Below, one piece after another: positions 49,371 through 62,050 of a DNA stretch of 64,000 nucleotides. Made by a program: the position numbers and the translations under genes. Where the stretch lies: NCBI RefSeq assembly GCF_014356525.2, contig NC_052511.1, forward strand, positions 32,680,687 through 32,744,686. Reading direction: 5' to 3'. The notes under the pieces are model-generated. The model saw only the letters and a program-made list of their open reading frames with translations. It was not told where the DNA came from and did not search any database. The DNA comes from Nilaparvata lugens (Eukaryota; Arthropoda; Insecta; Hemiptera; Delphacidae). Every line of letters starts with the position of its first letter. Position 1 is the first letter of the stretch.

Positions 49371-49633
49371 AGACCACTTTGCTGCACCAGAGAGCCAATT
49401 CAATTCTCACACACAGGAATAAGCAACGAAGAATAATAGAAAAAAAAGCTTATTCATTTGAAAGTAACAAGAAGTAGCAAATATATTACCATAAAGCAAA
49501 TATGAGACCACTTTGCTGCACTAGTTCACGAATTCAATTTCTAAACACAAGAATAAGGAACGAAGAAGGATTGGAAGAAGCTTATAAAAATTGCAAACGA
49601 ATAAGAAGTACCAAATATATTACTATATTTGAA
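49371..49633. repeat. Direct duplication, 134-bp period
   Basis: Two tandem copies begin AGACCACTTTGCTGCAC at 49,371 and at 49,505. They share AATTCAATT, CACAAGAATAAG, AACGAAGAA and CAAATATATTAC in order. Non-coding. Confidence 0.75.
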
Positions 49634-50845
49634 AAGAAGGCAAGTATAAGTGAATATTATCATGCTTCCTTTATTTAAAGGAATTGGAAAATGGACTGAG
49701 AAAATAGATGATTGTAGAAGAATTATCTATAATATTATAAAGAGAAGAATTGGCTTATACATTCATGTACGGGATAGGAGATACACGCATCATATCACGT
49801 CTGAAATACTGATCTGATCAACTTGAAATTTTGCAGTTTTCAAGATCTCAGTACGTCAAGTTTTCAGGTTGCCTAATTTTCAATACGCCAAGTTCTCAAT
49901 TGGTCAATTTTCTAGTAATGGATCATTATGTAGGTTAAATCAAATCAGATAGTTGAAAAAATAGTGAATGATCATTATCAAATATTATATAAATCTGGAT
50001 CTTACTATAATAATAGGTACCTGCCGAAAGAAAACGACGTTTTCAAACTCTAATAATCACACGATTTATTTGCATTTCTGCAATTCGGAATTCATACACT
50101 TCCTGCGGGCAATCGAATTTCTTCCGGTTTGTTTTCAATTTTCGTCGGGTAGCCCTTGTACCTGCATCAGACAGCCGGGCGGAATTTAATTATTAGCATA
50201 TACTTGAACTGAATGCGAGGTCACCTCTATGGCTCATGCACGCATGCGCACACACGCAAAAGCAGGCCAACTTGAAGGGAAATGCCGCCGGCTTTCCTCA
50301 CACACACTTACCCGCCGTTACATTGATAGTCAAAACAAGTTCCGTGAACTGATTTTGATACTGGTTCGAACTTTTACTCACTCAGAAATGTTGGCTCAAC
50401 AATGCACATGGCTATCAAACAATGCTATGTGGCCCTAGGGCACCTTATCTGCCCAGCGAGTAATGCCTCCGATAAAGATCAATTATCTGAAAACGAGTGA
50501 ACCTTACCGACTGGGAATTGTATATGAGTATACTCTATTGTTAGTAATGCAGCAAGATAGGGTTGTAAATGCATTGGGTTATCATGAGATCTGAACTACA
50601 TTTCCCTAGAACTAGTACTTGAATCTACTGCCTATGCTGGTCTCATGGTCAATCCCTCCCTAGACCTAGTATTTAAATCGTTTCGGAGATACATCCTTTG
50701 CTGGTCTCATAAATTTGTAAAATATAGGTGGAACATATAGATTGTCTAATGCTATTGAGAATTGATTCTCCATGGATCTTGATTCCTGGCTCTCATGGAA
50801 TACTATAAGCAATTATACACTTGAATCAAGTCTGTTTACCGACTG

Positions 50846-51087
50846 ACTATACTCTGTCCAAATTCGCATGAGCTCTGAAGGATTAGGCCGACCCTCCTAC
50901 TAATCACACACACAAGCGAAGTCTCCTTTTGTGTGTTTGAGTAAAGGAACGATCTGCCTACCTGTATACTACGTTGTATACATAGTAGATCAATGGCGCA
51001 GGTAGGCGGGGCGTGTGTGCCTGCGCGTGGGGGAGCGAGGGTCGGCCTAATCCTTCAGAGCTCATGCGAAATTGGACAGAGTATAGT
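50846..51087. mobile_element. MITE with ~50-bp terminal inverted repeats
   Basis: The ends ACTATACTCTGTCCAAATTC, then GCATGAGCTCTGAAGGATTA and GGCCGACCCTC, are inverted at the right end (to 51,087) with one or two mismatches. A second palindrome (CTACCTGTATACTACG...) sits inside. No coding capacity. The near-identical arms suggest recent origin. Confidence 0.8.
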
Positions 51088-51954
51088 TTTGTTGCATTTG
51101 TTGAATAAGTTCACCTGTCTTCCATTTTTTTTGTCGATCCTATCTGTATTTTATCATATTATTGCTCATTGCAACTGAAAGCTTTATTGATTGAAAGCCT
51201 TATTGCTTTCCATATTTTCTATCACATACCTAAAAGTAAAGAAATGGAATTGAGGAAGGTTAGAGGTTGAGGGTTTCAATTGCTGATGATCTTTTAACGA
51301 TATAAATTATGTGCCACAATTTTATTTATTTCATCTTGAAAAAAATATCCATAGATATCTCAAGAATTGATATTAAGGAAATTTGTAGAATTGAATGTTG
51401 CCAGCTCTAATTGAGTCAAATTTTCCATTCTAGGTCCAACCACTCAGCTAATTTTCTGAATTTTTCTTTTTGAATCATATTTTAAATTCACAATGTATCG
51501 ATTTTTTCCATATTATATGGACAAACTTAATTGACACTGATCATTGTTTCCCAGATTTTCAAATGAAATATCAATGAACAGAACATAAAAGACAAGGTTA
51601 AAACAATAAAACAGTTAACTATTTACACTTGTAAAGATAGACAGTTCAAGAAGAAATTCTCACTAACACTTTCCCATCAATAATTATGTATAAAGTTTTG
51701 ATAAACTCCAGAATATTCCTCCAGAAAGTTAATGAATTTTGAAAATAATATAGACTAATTTGTTATAAAACATATTGAATTCACCCTATGAGAAGGAAAG
51801 AATCAAATCTCTGTTTAAAATGTATATTCCCAACCTTCTAGTGGATTTTTTACAAAATCAAAGAAATTAATAAAGTAGTTGAATTGTGACATATCTTTGT
51901 AGTTTTCACTTGACTCTGTTGTTGACATAAATTATTGGCTATTATCGTTCTTAC

Positions 51955-52020
51955 CTCCATTAGTATCCCTTTTTATCCTTTCAGCACTGGTGTCATCTTC
52001 ATTGAGCAAAAATTGTGATC
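51955..52020 (-). CDS. Exon 2 (first confident exon): N-terminal linker with dibasic cleavage motif
   Basis: This 66-bp exon has a clear acceptor (tattttgcag|GATC) and donor (ATGGAG|gtaagaac). It is open in only one useful frame, reading SQFLLNEDDTSAERIKRD then TNG. It enters and leaves in phase 1. Its last base G joins the AC at the start of the 9.6 kb exon to make an Asp codon, which supports direct splicing across a 12.5 kb intron. The ERIKRD segment fits a furin-type R-x-K-R site, so the extreme N-terminus may be removed as a short propeptide. That processing is inferred. Confidence 0.75.
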
Positions 52021-54716
52021 CTGCAAAATAGATAAATATATCACTAGGTGAATTAATAGCTGCAACTATATCACAATATCAATAAACAATTTAACAAGGT
52101 TCTTCAACAATCTACTGAAATTGTAACTGGGCATTAGAAAATATATAATAAAATTCTACTGAAATATTAAAACGTCGGAATAATTTTCCAGTGTATAAAA
52201 ACTGTAACATTTCAACACCCATATTCGTTTGGTGGAAGGTGGATCCAATCCTTTTGTCCTATCACCCATTCAAGCGCAGTCTATTCGTTTGTTACTTTGT
52301 AATATCATGCTATAAAATTAATTATCCATTTTGTCTTCCTCCCAATGCCTTCCCAAATTTTCCTAAGCCACTTAGTTCTAAATATCCAAGTTCAATTATA
52401 CATTATCATCATTATTTTTGTGAGAAATTGTTTTCAGTCATGATGGTTGAAATTCCTCGGACTAGTGGGAGAGCCATAAAAAATTCAGTCATATAACACT
52501 GCTTGTACCTGGAACGAATTAATAGAAGTCGTTTACCGACTTTCTCTTAAATTACTCACAAAAAGGACTTGAGGTTGGAGGTGTAAAAGTTATGAGCAAG
52601 CTGTAAATTTCCTCACAGAAGTGACTCACGTAATGTTCAAGTTGTTTGCCTGTGTTGGGAGATACGCGATAGTTATTGGCGATGCAGTTATTCCATGGAT
52701 GTAATAATCGCATTCTGTTGCTGAAAAAGGAATGTTACTTCCAGAATTCAGTAAGAAAGAGAAGGAGTGAGAGAGAATGAAAGAGAAGAGTGAGAACCTA
52801 TCCGCAGAAAATTCTTGTTTGGGAGACTGAGCTCAGCATGCCCCTGCTAACCAAGGCACACTAACCTCCTTCCTCAAATTCCTCTCAACTTATGAATTAC
52901 TCATTCTCCTCTCTTCTCTCATGACAACTGTCCTTTTATCTCTTTTCATCATCTCCAGACTGACACAGCCTCTTAAAAATAATAACTCTTATTCTCTATA
53001 CCCCTTATTAACGGTTTTGTTTCCCATGCATTCACTTTTATTCCATGTAACATGCTGTATGATTGATGAATGTCTATATTTTGTTTAGAAAATGCGCATT
53101 ATCCGAATTATTTGCACAAAATGCAAAAATTATTCACTTCTTAATTATTATTCACACAATTTTCCTCTTGCTATATTCATTTAAAATCAATAGCTTAATA
53201 GCTCAATACATTCAAGCTATTACTGTCTATAATTTCCTTTGCAAGTCGTTTTAGATTGTCTATGGCTGGTTATAGATATTCTTCATGTTCCTGTATGGTA
53301 TAATCAATAATAATTTGTTTTTATTCATTTCTCTACTTGCAACTTAGGTCAGGTTTCTCTCTTGCATTTTTTTGTTTTTAAAAATGATGTTTCTGTTGTT
53401 TTAGATAGATTGCAGGGAAACGATCATTTGGGCATTTTGTGTTGTAAGTACACTACACTGCAGTGACCTATTACAACTGAGATGACCTATTACCATAGAG
53501 ATGATATAGCATAAGTGCTATCTTCTATCTATGCTAATACTATTTAAACTTTTCGTAAATGCATTCTGTCATCATTTATGAAAAAATGTATTGTCTCGAA
53601 ATACATATACGTTTGATATTGAGAGAGACGTTTGTGATGAATTAATAATGTAAAATTGCCTAAGTGTGTAAGTTTTCAGACACATTTTTTAACGTCTTAT
53701 TTGTGGTGCTGCTCTCATAATCAGATTTGATTTTGTAATCGATTCAATTAATAATAAATAATCATTGACGAAACTGGAAGGACTTATTCAATATTAGATT
53801 TTATTACTTGGAAATTTGACATTTAATATCCATTCATCAATCCCATCCCATATTATGTTCCATAAATTTTCGAGTGTGTTTTTAATTTGAATAGATGAAG
53901 TTTATTTTTATGGAAACAGAAAATGAAATTTTTATGTCTTTTACTTCAGTATTAAAATTTTTTCAAGAATGGAGCATACAACAGATTCAGAATTCTAAAC
54001 ATGTTTTCAGAATCGGCTGTCAGAGTATGTACAATGAACACTACAGAGGGCTACTCTCAAATAGAAATAAAAATCCAAGTACACTTTTTTAAATTGTTAC
54101 ATTAAACAATAATTTATATAAACAATTTAAAAAAAACGGTAGGTGCTTGGATTTTTATTTAAAGGAAAGGTCAATGAACAAAAAACAATTATTTAGTTGT
54201 ACCCTACAAAGTAAACAAACCAATCGAGGATTGTTAGTGACCTTGAGTCTTTCATTGTGCTGGATCTGACCAACAGAATCAAAATGCCATCTACCTGAAA
54301 TGCTGGATTGGTCCCTGAATCACTAAATCCTTGAAGGATACCACTTCGATATTATATAAATTGGAATTTCAGGTCAACAGAGAAGAATTATGTTCAATTA
54401 CTACTGAAACTACTGAACTCCTTTCTGTTGGACCTACCCATATTATTAAAATAAATTACATTGACCTTTAGAAAACATTACCATCTCACATTCATTAAAA
54501 AATGTCACAGCTGCGTTTCTCATCACATATTCAATAATAGTGATGCTGAACCCATTATGATGAATAATGATTTTGAGAACTTTATCAGAGTTCTGGTCTT
54601 CTGGTGAATAACAAGTAGTCCTTACTCAGGCCTACCAGGTGTACCAAAAAACAACAAGCTCCAAAAATAAGTCACTATCGGTAATGAGCTATCGACTACG
54701 AATGCATTAGTAGCAC

Positions 54717-54810
54717 CTCTGATACATAAAAGATGTAGGAGAACTAAAAACATTCCCCATATCATGTATATATGTATCATAAATACATTATGTACTATCG
54801 AATACTTCAT
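54717..54810 (-). CDS. Candidate signal-peptide exon (tentative)
   Basis: The next exon (52,020-51,955) must be entered in phase 1 and has no start codon. Here a minus-strand ATG reading frame gives a hydrophobic stretch, MFLVLLHLLCIRG, that looks like a signal peptide. It can leave in phase 1 at AGAG|GTGCTA, giving Gly at the junction and running into SQFLLNEDD. In-frame ATGs occur at residues 1, 11, 16 and 20 of the open frame; the one at residue 20 has G at -3. Against it: the donor matches the consensus poorly after GT, and AT-rich DNA yields such hydrophobic frames by chance. The real first exon may lie elsewhere or past the right edge of the window. Confidence 0.25.
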
Positions 54811-54904
54811 CTACATGGTATGTTAGTCTATATATTATTTTAAACCTATATAGCCTATATAGTATTAATAGTATTCTTTGCCTGTATTTAGTATTTGTAT
54901 TATA

Positions 54905-55720
54905 CAGGGTGGGTGAAAAGTCCGAAAACGGCTTAATATCTCATAAACAAATGTAATTTGAGATTAGGGTATTAAAATTAAAAATATTACTTTATTATGA
55001 ATTCAAAAATCTGGTCCGCCATATTGAATGCAACTTTATTTTTTTTTAATAGGAAGGTGGTTATGCAATGCATGATTTCAATACGGAATTTCAAGACAAA
55101 ATGAACGATGAAACCGCGCATCGATATTTATAACCGTAAAGAAGATATTCAAATTATTAATCAATACCACTTATTTATTCATTTCTGATTTGATTGTATT
55201 GATTTATAATGTGAATATCTTCCAAACGTATCGAGATAATGATGTGTGGTTTTCGCCATTCGTTTTGCCTTGAAATTCCGTATTGAAATCATGTATCGCA
55301 TGACCACCTTCCTATTAAAAAAAAATAAAGTTGCATTCAATATGGCGGACCAGATTTTTGAATTCATAATAAAGTAATATTTTTAATTTGAGTAGGACCC
55401 CAATCAAACTCACCTTGCAATTACTATCTTCCATGAGATACTGAGCCGTTCTCATACTTTTTTCTCTCCTTTCTGCTTTGAATAGTATAAATTAAATATG
55501 CGGTTTTTGCCATTCATTTTCTCTTGAAATTCCGTATCGAAATTATGTATTGCATGACCACCTTCCTATTTAAAAAAAAAGTTGCATTCAATATGGCGTA
55601 TCCAAGATGGCGTACCAGATTTTTGAAGTCATAGAAAAGTAGTACACCCACCGTCAAATTACGGTACGGTACCTTTGTTTATGAGATACTAAGCCGTTCT
55701 CAGACTTTTCACCCACCTTT
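54905..55720. mobile_element. Composite foldback element with nested copies
   Basis: The outer ends are inverted: left CAGGGTGGGTGAAAAGTCCG, right AGACTTTTCACCCACCTTT, with AAACGGCTTAATATCTCATA and its inverse TATGAGATACTAAGCCGTT next inside. An inner block (TTGCATTCAATATGGC, poly-T, AGGAAGGTGGT..ATGCAAT) occurs once in one orientation and twice in the other. The element thus looks like two or three foldback copies merged. Non-coding. Confidence 0.75.
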
Positions 55721-56788
55721 TTTAAATACCGGTGTTTCTAGATGTTAATAAGACAATATTGTACAATTATATTTTAAATTCCAGCAAGGATTGACTTGAA
55801 TGGAACTAAGTAAACATGAGAAATTTTTGTAGAAAAACATTTAAATTTCCATCCATTGTGAAGGCATTTCGTATTAAATCACTCAATTATTTGCTATCAA
55901 ATTCATTTCTTACACAAGAAATTCAATTTCTATGAATGCTTGTTTGCCAAAGACGTAGGTTGACCGAAAAAAGAGTTTATGATTTTTGACTGTAAAATCA
56001 AGAGAGTTGCTGTACATATTATCATCATCTCAACTTTCAGATAATTTGACATCAATAAGAGGAAAACTTGGTATTTTACCTGAGGGCCCTTACCACAAGC
56101 GCAATACAGGTTTCAAACCCTCAGGCTTTATTATTATAATGATTACTATGTATGATGCATTACCTAATAAAAATTATCGTTTCCCTTCAAAACTCTTATC
56201 ATATGATATTTATTTTGGCGACAGTTGTGGATGTGATAGAAGTTGTTGATTTCGAATAGTGTACCTAAGCAATTAAAATTCAAATGAAACTGTCTAGAAT
56301 CTTCAGGTTACAGGTTTCATGATTGATATTGGTCCTATCACAGTATACTGCGTTGTAGATCAATTAATTCCAATTTTCAAACCTCTTGCGTAATAACTTG
56401 ATTAGTTTCTCTACCGTATTTTATTGATTTTTAATAGTAGCCCAGCCTTATCACAGCTGAAGATGCGCTACTGTCCAACAGAATCATCTTTAATAACTTT
56501 CATATTTTTCTCCTGAGAACCAGTAAATACTAAGTCCCTGATTATGTAGATTCGATGTTAATTAAATTGATCAGGAAGTCTTCATAAGTGTGCAACTATA
56601 ATATCGTAGAGTAAGCTTTCATTATGGGCTTTATCTATAACCGGTATGATGAGTCGTGTCCAATAAAACTCCTATAAAATGTAACTTTCGGAAATATTAA
56701 AGGGAATCTGTGGTCTTTTGAATAATTATTGTTTCATAACATCGTGGGAGAAGATTGATCAATAATTCCATTCAAAGTTCGTTTGTGT

Positions 56789-58151
56789 TGTGCCTAAGAA
56801 GATAATTTTGTATAAAATTTAGAATTTAGAAATAGGCAGACACATCTAGAAAATACCTGAGTCTATACCTAATTCATGCAGGTGAACGGGCTAGAGTCAA
56901 GAAAACTTCAATTAATCTTGCCATGCCTGATTTAATAGGTTTATACTATAGAAAATCACTACAATTTGAAATAATTGAAAAATACAAACAGTTTCAATAA
57001 ACATTGGCAACTAAAATCGAACAACAGAAACAACAATTTCATGTTACTTTGTTGACATTCTTCATCTGATTCGGGGGCGCATTACTATCCCCGTTTAGAT
57101 AGCAATACGTCACAAAACCAAACAAGATCAGTCATAAAATAACCAATCAATTTCAACATGAAATTACTCAAGAAAGAAAAAACCCGTTGAACCCAAATTT
57201 CGTCGATAGTAACCCATATAACCCATTTCATAATAATTTTGAATCCCCACTTTTTATTGACATTCTCGAATGAACCTTTGTTTCACTACACTGCACTTTC
57301 GTTGGTTTGTACGTTGCTTTATCGTCGAGGTTACAGTACCTTGTTTTTGGCGGTGAGCTTTTACCGGTTGAATTTGGCTTGACGGCGACGTCCTCTTACG
57401 TCCCTAGACCTGTCGTCTGAACGGGTGTCTTGAAGCGGTTTTACATGAAGTTGCGGAACCAAAGGGGTGGTAGTACAAGAAGTTGGTTTGGGGACACACA
57501 TGAACCGCTTAGCGGTTATTTGAAGAAACAATTATTCGTACATGATGAAGAAACACAATTAAACCTTTCAGGACATGGCACTACTAGTAAATTTAAACAT
57601 TAATAAAAAATCAAACTAGCTCCTACATTAACTAATGAAATAAACTTATAAACCTGCCCAAAAAGGGCGAAACATAGTGACTACATCTTTACTCTCGTAG
57701 TGCTCCTAGCAAAGTGTCCTCCGGAACGTAATCTGGTCTCTCGACTGGGGAATCCCCACTACTGTATTTAGAAACAGGTCTCCTATTGGGCGAATGGAAT
57801 CAATTTGACCAATCGTCGCGTGGCTTCTACAGCCTTTGGACCAAATAGTAACTGCAAAATCGGTAGTTTGTTATAATTTCAATGCTTGCTGTTTTCCAAC
57901 TTATCGCATTTTATGTCGCGACAAGAAGGCTAAGTTTTAGAGATAATTCCATAATCTACATTCCTCGACGACTCGGAGCCACAATTTTTAAATATCTATC
58001 ATGGGAAACTCGAAGTCATGGCCGTTCATAATAGAGAGAGAAAATAATTTATTTCGCTAACTCACTTACAATAATGGCTCTAGTCTATTGCGTATTAAAT
58101 TTACTATTATAACGTGGGAAAAGGCCTGAATTAAAGAGAGTGCCCGGCACA
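56789..58151 (-). repeat. 3' LTR of the LARD-like element
   Basis: This 1,363-bp LTR lies next to the polypurine tract at 58,152-58,165. It is almost identical to the right LTR; visible differences include GACGTCC versus GACATCC at about 57,390 and single-base length changes in short A runs at about 57,237 and 57,660. Confidence 0.9.
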
Positions 58152-61100
58152 CTCCCCTTCCTTCCGGTGTGAAACACGCAAAAAGAAATCTAATCAGGAT
58201 ATGTTACCATAGAGGCATTCTGTATGATTTGGAGAGTCGAATTTCTGGATTGATAGTAGGATCCAATTTGAAGCGGGCCCTCTTCAAAAGAAATCTCTTT
58301 AATCATTCCGAAATTCAGCAAAATGTATATCTAATTGAGATTTGTGGCAAGAGTCTTTAAAACTGTGGCAAGAGTCAGGACAAAACAATATGGACGTGTC
58401 CACCTTTTAAGTAGGTACTAAAGACGGACCGAGTATAATAATCTTGAATACTTCAATCACTTTATTGAGTCCCTGGTTATTTTCTTGGCAAACTCTAACA
58501 AGGGAAAACGTTTAAAAGACAACATAGTTTTAATTGGTTCTATGTTACTCTGCTGTTGTAAAATATGAAGTACGTTTGATCATAATAGTAAAGGATGAAA
58601 CTTTTTCACTCAGCTGAATGTATTGAAATCTAACTATCATTACTATAGAGTTGAGAGTGCAATATATTTTTAACAATATAAAGCAATTCAGTAGGCAATA
58701 CTATTCTACATAGACTACGATTCAAAGATAATAATGGTTGAAACTGCAACGCTAGCGAGTCATCGGAGAGCAATGACACACGCTTGATGTACATTCCGTA
58801 GCTATGAAACTTTTCTATCCATTATTGTATTCCAGCAGGAAATCTCTATCACTGAATTGTATTAAAGTGAACTAAAACGGAAGCAGTTAAACTGAATACA
58901 CCTATGATAAGATTATAATTGTATTAATCATGGAAGGTAAACTAATAAAGAATAGGGATATCAACAAAATAATATGAAATATAAAGCGAATAGAATATAA
59001 AATATGAGGCCTTAGACATTATTCTTATTATTTTATGAATTGGAATATATATTATCTATATGTACTAACTCCTAACTATGTGAATGTATAATTCTTAACT
59101 ATGAATGGATGAGTATTAAGCTATTGAAAATGGGTATAGTATAGAATATTATGATAAATCGTCTTATGCTAAATAACTTATTATTATTAGAGACATCACA
59201 TACATACATTGTATTATGACTGTTGATGACTTCAAAAATTGATCATCACCCGATTTACCAAACAATCAATTATCTACTACCGTGAGAAAACTGTACAATT
59301 ATTTCATTTACCGCGAGTAGGCAGCCGATCAATGAAATAAAATTAAACCTAATTCACCTACCTAAATATATTTAAGATTACGAGGTTAATAACATAATTT
59401 AATGACTAATCTAGTTGCGCAAGTTATTTACATTCCGGAATTTCTTCTATATACATTATATTGTCACGTAACAAAATCTTTGACTAATAAACCCTTCATG
59501 AACCCGTAATGAATCCTTATAACAAATACGGTAAATATCTTTATCATAACTCTTTTTCTCCTTTCTCCTTCTCATTCATTAGGAATCATCTCGTTGAGTG
59601 TATAGAGACAAGGCTATAGAGTGGCGCCATACTCACAAAAACTTATCCAATTATAACTCACGACAAAAAATCTTGTCCTCAATAGACTGATCTGTATCCT
59701 GGTCGGATCTTTTTTCAACCTAACTCGAGTGTGATTTTGCATTATAACATTCCAGTAGGAAACCTTCACGACAGAACGCTAGTCAAAACAGAACTATGAT
59801 CAAGTGCCAGGCTTTAATCGACAATAATAATTCTGTATATTATTTATCTCAAACTCAAAGTACGTGACATTTTCTAAAAACACTGGAAGCATAGGCTACT
59901 ATTACACTATTACTGATTTACAAGTGCACTGACATTTCCAACCTTACTGGAGCCTCACATAATTATTTCTCAACAATAAACTTCACATCCAACTAGTTTC
60001 AATTACTCTACTAGATCTCAAAATATCTCAACTTATTCACATGGAAAACTTGATTGCAATTTTACTATTCATCATTAAAAAATTTATCATTTCATTAAAG
60101 ATTTTCCTATTTTATTTTATTTATTAATTCTTTTTGACTACTTATCTCTAAAGGGTCCTACCACTGTTAATTACCTCAATTTAATTTTCCCAACAAAATT
60201 CTATTTCAATTAAATTTCCATTTAAATTTTTTTATCAACCTTTCAACTCTCAACTACAGAATAATTTAAACTCATGCTTAACTCAAGAGATTTTCCCTTT
60301 TCATTTCAAATTCAACTAGAAGAATTTCACTGTTAATTTTATTTTAATTTAACCCGTTCATTAGTGTTCCAATATTTATTTCTACTTTCACTGATAACCA
60401 TTTTAACATTACCTAGGTACTCGAAAAAGTTTCTCTGTTATTTTATTTGTATACCTTAACTAATCACTTTAAATATTCATTGTCTAAAACCTTCAATTTT
60501 CGTTACCATACCAAATTTCTAAGCAACTTTAAACTCAATAATACCCCTTTTTTTTTTTACCAATTATTACTTGTGTTTTTGCGGCTGACTTTCCTACCAA
60601 ACATTAACGAACCTTTTGACTGGGCTTCCCTAAACTGCTTTTCGCTGATTGTTTTCCTTACAATCACTACGAAGACTCACTAAATATTCTAGATTTCGGT
60701 TTACGTTATTCTACTGACGAGCCCCATAACTCTCGAATGAACCAGACCGCTTCCTAGATACAAAAAAATCTTAGCTCACACCATCTTCGGTGCCTTTCGC
60801 TAAAATTAAACAATTCCACCGTACAAATTTGCAAGGTTAGTCACAGCTAGATTCCTTGATTTGTTACGTGGACAACTTTCGGGCAGTGCTCCGTTCTCTC
60901 TGGACACGGACCTACACTCGCGCCGATTACCTAAATTCAACAACAACACACACAGGCAGGACATCCCCTTGTCCTCCTCTAAATCTTGAGTCTAAACAAA
61001 AAAAATTCCCCACAGTCTACAGGAAACGTCATCAACACAACGGATCTTTACACTATCACTACGCGTGCCTACCGCAAAAATCACACCTAAAAAAAAATAT

Positions 61101-62050
61101 TTCCAATAATAAAACTGATTCACCTTTTCGAGAATAAACATTACTGATAAAGGGACTTAACAACCTCATCTCAATCAACTTATTTTTATACAAATTCCCA
61201 AGGATTTGATCATCGTTTCAACTTTAATCTACAATATATTATTATTTAGTTTAAACATCTCAAGGCCAAAACTACTCATCAACTTTTCAAAACTACATAT
61301 CAACAATAACTAATAAAACAGTTTCCTATTTATTCTCTGATTACCTTCGATCTACCTAAACTTATCAAAAAAATTTCCTATTTTCCTCAAACATTCTCCC
61401 ATAATAATTTCCGAATTTTCCTAATTTACTTGGGTTGACCTTAAAAATCTCAATATTCACTTTCACTACTACTATAATGATATTCAACTACCAGACGTGA
61501 GACCAGAATACGCACGTTGACATTACAATAATTTCTATCATCATTCACGGAATTACAGAATACAAAAAATTTATTCAGCACTTAGAATCAGTTATTTTCA
61601 CCTATGCTAGTTTCTTCTACTAATTTTTATTCTACCGTTAAACATTTAATTTGTCAATCAATTTCAATAAAAAGTTTTGGAATACTTTCAACTTGAGCTT
61701 CAATGATACCTAACTTTATCTTTAAGCTCTTCAAAAGATTTTCATTTTAATGGTTTAACATAACTGAATAACTTTCCTGTTTCATCTACAATTATTTAAA
61801 CATCAGAAAAATTGGAGTAGCAACTATAAATTATTCATTCAACTCCAAACCCAAAATATTGACAGTTAACACGTTCACAGAATGAATTATTAAGTATAGA
61901 CTCAGAAAAATTGATCTAGTATTATTAGAGTAAGTTATGAAAAATTTAATTTTTTAGAAAATTTGAATTCCAGAGATTTAAATCTCTAGACAGCAGAGTC
62001 GGCGCAGTTGTGTGCCTTTCGCTAAACATTCAGCAGCAGTGGCGCAGTTG
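58152..62050 (-). other. Non-coding interior of the LARD-like element
   Basis: About 3.9 kb with no open frame resembling retroelement proteins on either strand. The part at about 59,900-61,500 is conspicuously poor in G on the plus strand, that is, poor in C on the element's sense strand. A duplicated phrase GGCGCAGTTGTGTGCCT lies at about 62,000 and 62,041, next to the 5' LTR junction. Confidence 0.8.

Larger units (their letters stand above)
39416..51954 (-). other. Intron 2 (12.5 kb)
   Basis: This long intron separates the N-terminal linker exon from the giant exon. It holds tandem duplications at 41,889-42,145, 46,150-46,273, 46,736-47,147 and 49,371-49,633, foldbacks at 44,248-44,403 and 50,846-51,087, and inverted copies at 46,781-46,833 and 48,345-48,395. 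The patch at about 47,880-48,120 is GC-richer and unidentified. Open frames are short and lack family resemblance. Confidence 0.65.
21..52020 (-). other. Gene model: giant mucin-like EGF/SEA single-pass membrane protein
   Basis: Seventeen minus-strand exons chain with compatible splice phases (entry-exit): 1-1, 1-1, 1-0, 0-0, 0-1, 1-1, 1-0, 0-1, 1-1, 1-1, 1-0, 0-0, 0-1, 1-2, 2-2, 2-0, 0-0, followed by a terminal exon entered in phase 0. The joined product is about 5,970 residues: a Thr/Ser/Pro-rich ectodomain of about 5,320 residues, EGF, SEA-like domain, calcium-binding EGF, EGF, one membrane helix and a tail of about 360 residues. The EGF-SEA-EGF-TM unit is known from membrane mucins and related matrix receptors. 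An apical surface or cuticle-matrix role is inference. The ectodomain repeats look like Pfam DUF4758 (from memory, unchecked). The first exon is uncertain and one frame break lies at about 20.6 kb. No named orthologue is recognised. Confidence 0.85.
52021..56784 (-). other. Upstream flank or intron 1
   Basis: If the signal exon at 54,717-54,810 is real this is mostly intron 1 plus 5' flank. It holds the foldback element at 54,905-55,720. The interval 52,000-54,700 is AT-rich with nothing recognised. No TATA/initiator pair could be placed with confidence. Confidence 0.45.

Noticed and set aside
58169..58360. Plus-strand 63-codon frame inside the LTR element
   Set aside because: Antisense to the element as oriented by its polypurine tract; no retroelement protein motif.
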